This document shows, piece by piece, positions 5,834 through 6,355 of a stretch of 6,355 bases of DNA (the stretch's first letter is position 1; every line of letters begins with the position of its first letter). The position numbers and the translations under genes were made by a program. This DNA is from Geminicoccaceae bacterium. GTDB taxonomy: Bacteria > Pseudomonadota > Alphaproteobacteria > Geminicoccales > Geminicoccaceae. The DNA is taken from NCBI GenBank assembly GCA_030824835.1, contig JAPJRA010000232.1, forward strand, positions 1 to 6,355, in the 5' to 3' direction. The notes beneath the pieces were generated by a model. It was not told the origin of the DNA. It did not search any database and saw only the letters and a program-made list of their open reading frames with translations.

Positions 5834-6355
5834 ATGAATCGTCTGCTTATCACCGCCGCCGTCGGGGCGCTGGTCGTTGCTGGCGGCGCCGCCCAGGCTC
5901 GCGATCAGATCCGAATCGTCGGCTCGTCGACCGTCTTCCCATTCTCGACGGCGGTGGCCGAGCAGTTCGGCAAGAAGTCCGGACTAAAAACGCCGGTCGT
6001 CGAGAGCACCGGCACGGGCGGCGGGCTGAAGCTGTTCTGCGGCGGTCTCGGCGAGGATACCCCGGACATCACCAACGCCTCACGGCAGATCAAGAAGTCC
6101 GAGATGGAGGCCTGTGCCAAGTCCGGCGTGACCGAGATCACGGAGGTCCAGATCGGCTTCGACGGCATCGTGCTGGCCAACAGCAAGAAGCACGCACCGT
6201 ATGCGTTGTCCGAACAGGAAATCTGGCTCGCACTGGCCAAGGATATACCGGTCGACGGCAAGCTGGCGCCCAACCCGAATACCACCTGGAACCAGATCAA
6301 CCCGGCCCTGCCGGCCGAGAAGATTGAGGTTCTCGGTCCGCCCCCGACCTCGGGC
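5834..6355 (+). CDS. pstS: Phosphate ABC transporter periplasmic phosphate-binding protein PstS (partial, 3' end outside window)
   Basis: The first 174 residues are present and the frame is open at the window edge; a full protein would be about 320-350 residues. It captures inorganic phosphate in the periplasm and delivers it to the PstCAB transporter. A Sec signal peptide is clear: basic MNR, a hydrophobic core, and AQA before a likely cleavage at 22/23. Mature-protein motifs are IRIVGSSTVFPF (26-37, phosphate-binding Ser-Thr loop), ESTGTGGGLKLFCGG (57-71, glycine-rich loop), DITNASRQIKKSE (78-90, ligand-binding Ser-Arg) and IGFDGIVLA (107-115). C69 and C94 might form a disulfide. It lies 72 bp after phoR behind a Pho box, so it is expected to be induced by phosphate starvation; pstCAB and phoU probably follow outside the window. 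Confidence 0.95.
   Translation, partial: MNRLLITAAVGALVVAGGAAQARDQIRIVGSSTVFPFSTAVAEQFGKKSGLKTPVVESTGTGGGLKLFCGGLGEDTPDITNASRQIKKSEMEACAKSGVTEITEVQIGFDGIVLANSKKHAPYALSEQEIWLALAKDIPVDGKLAPNPNTTWNQINPALPAEKIEVLGPPPTSG

Overview
The window is GC-rich, with compact, tightly packed genes. It reads as chromosome of a Gram-negative proteobacterium, probably an alphaproteobacterium. The main clue is phoR lying directly upstream of a phosphate-binding-protein gene (pstS); the style of PstS and of the nicotinate phosphoribosyltransferase-like protein also fits. Placement below class is a guess. There are six clear protein genes and one possible micro-ORF. No RNA genes, insertion sequences, CRISPR arrays or phage genes are visible.

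Left part (1-1606, minus strand): a two-gene lysine catabolism operon. davA (5-aminovaleramide amidase, nitrilase superfamily) is read first and overlaps by 4 bp (ATGA) with davB (L-lysine 2-monooxygenase, flavin amine oxidase family), which runs off the left edge. DavB oxidatively decarboxylates lysine to 5-aminovaleramide and DavA hydrolyses this to 5-aminovalerate, the entry to the glutarate route. The later genes of the route (davT, davD) are not in the window.

Middle (1607-2958): a short divergent intergenic region separates davA from a plus-strand major facilitator transporter resembling E. coli YnfM. That region carries a widely spaced 9-bp exact inverted repeat with one arm near each divergent start, a plausible shared control site.

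Right part (3090-6355, plus strand): a nicotinate phosphoribosyltransferase-family gene, then a possible 27-codon micro-ORF overlapping its stop by ATGA, then phoR (phosphate-responsive sensor kinase) starting at TTG 3 nt after the micro-ORF stop, then pstS (periplasmic phosphate-binding protein, cut by the right edge). A good Pho box with three 7-bp half-sites at 11-bp pitch begins inside the last codons of phoR and leads into pstS. This implies that PhoB-controlled transcription of the pst operon starts behind phoR.

The functions are conventional. The less ordinary points are the davA-first gene order, the paired inverted repeat between the divergent genes, the NAD-salvage-type gene apparently coupled to phoR through a micro-ORF, and the three-half-site Pho box overlapping the phoR stop codon.
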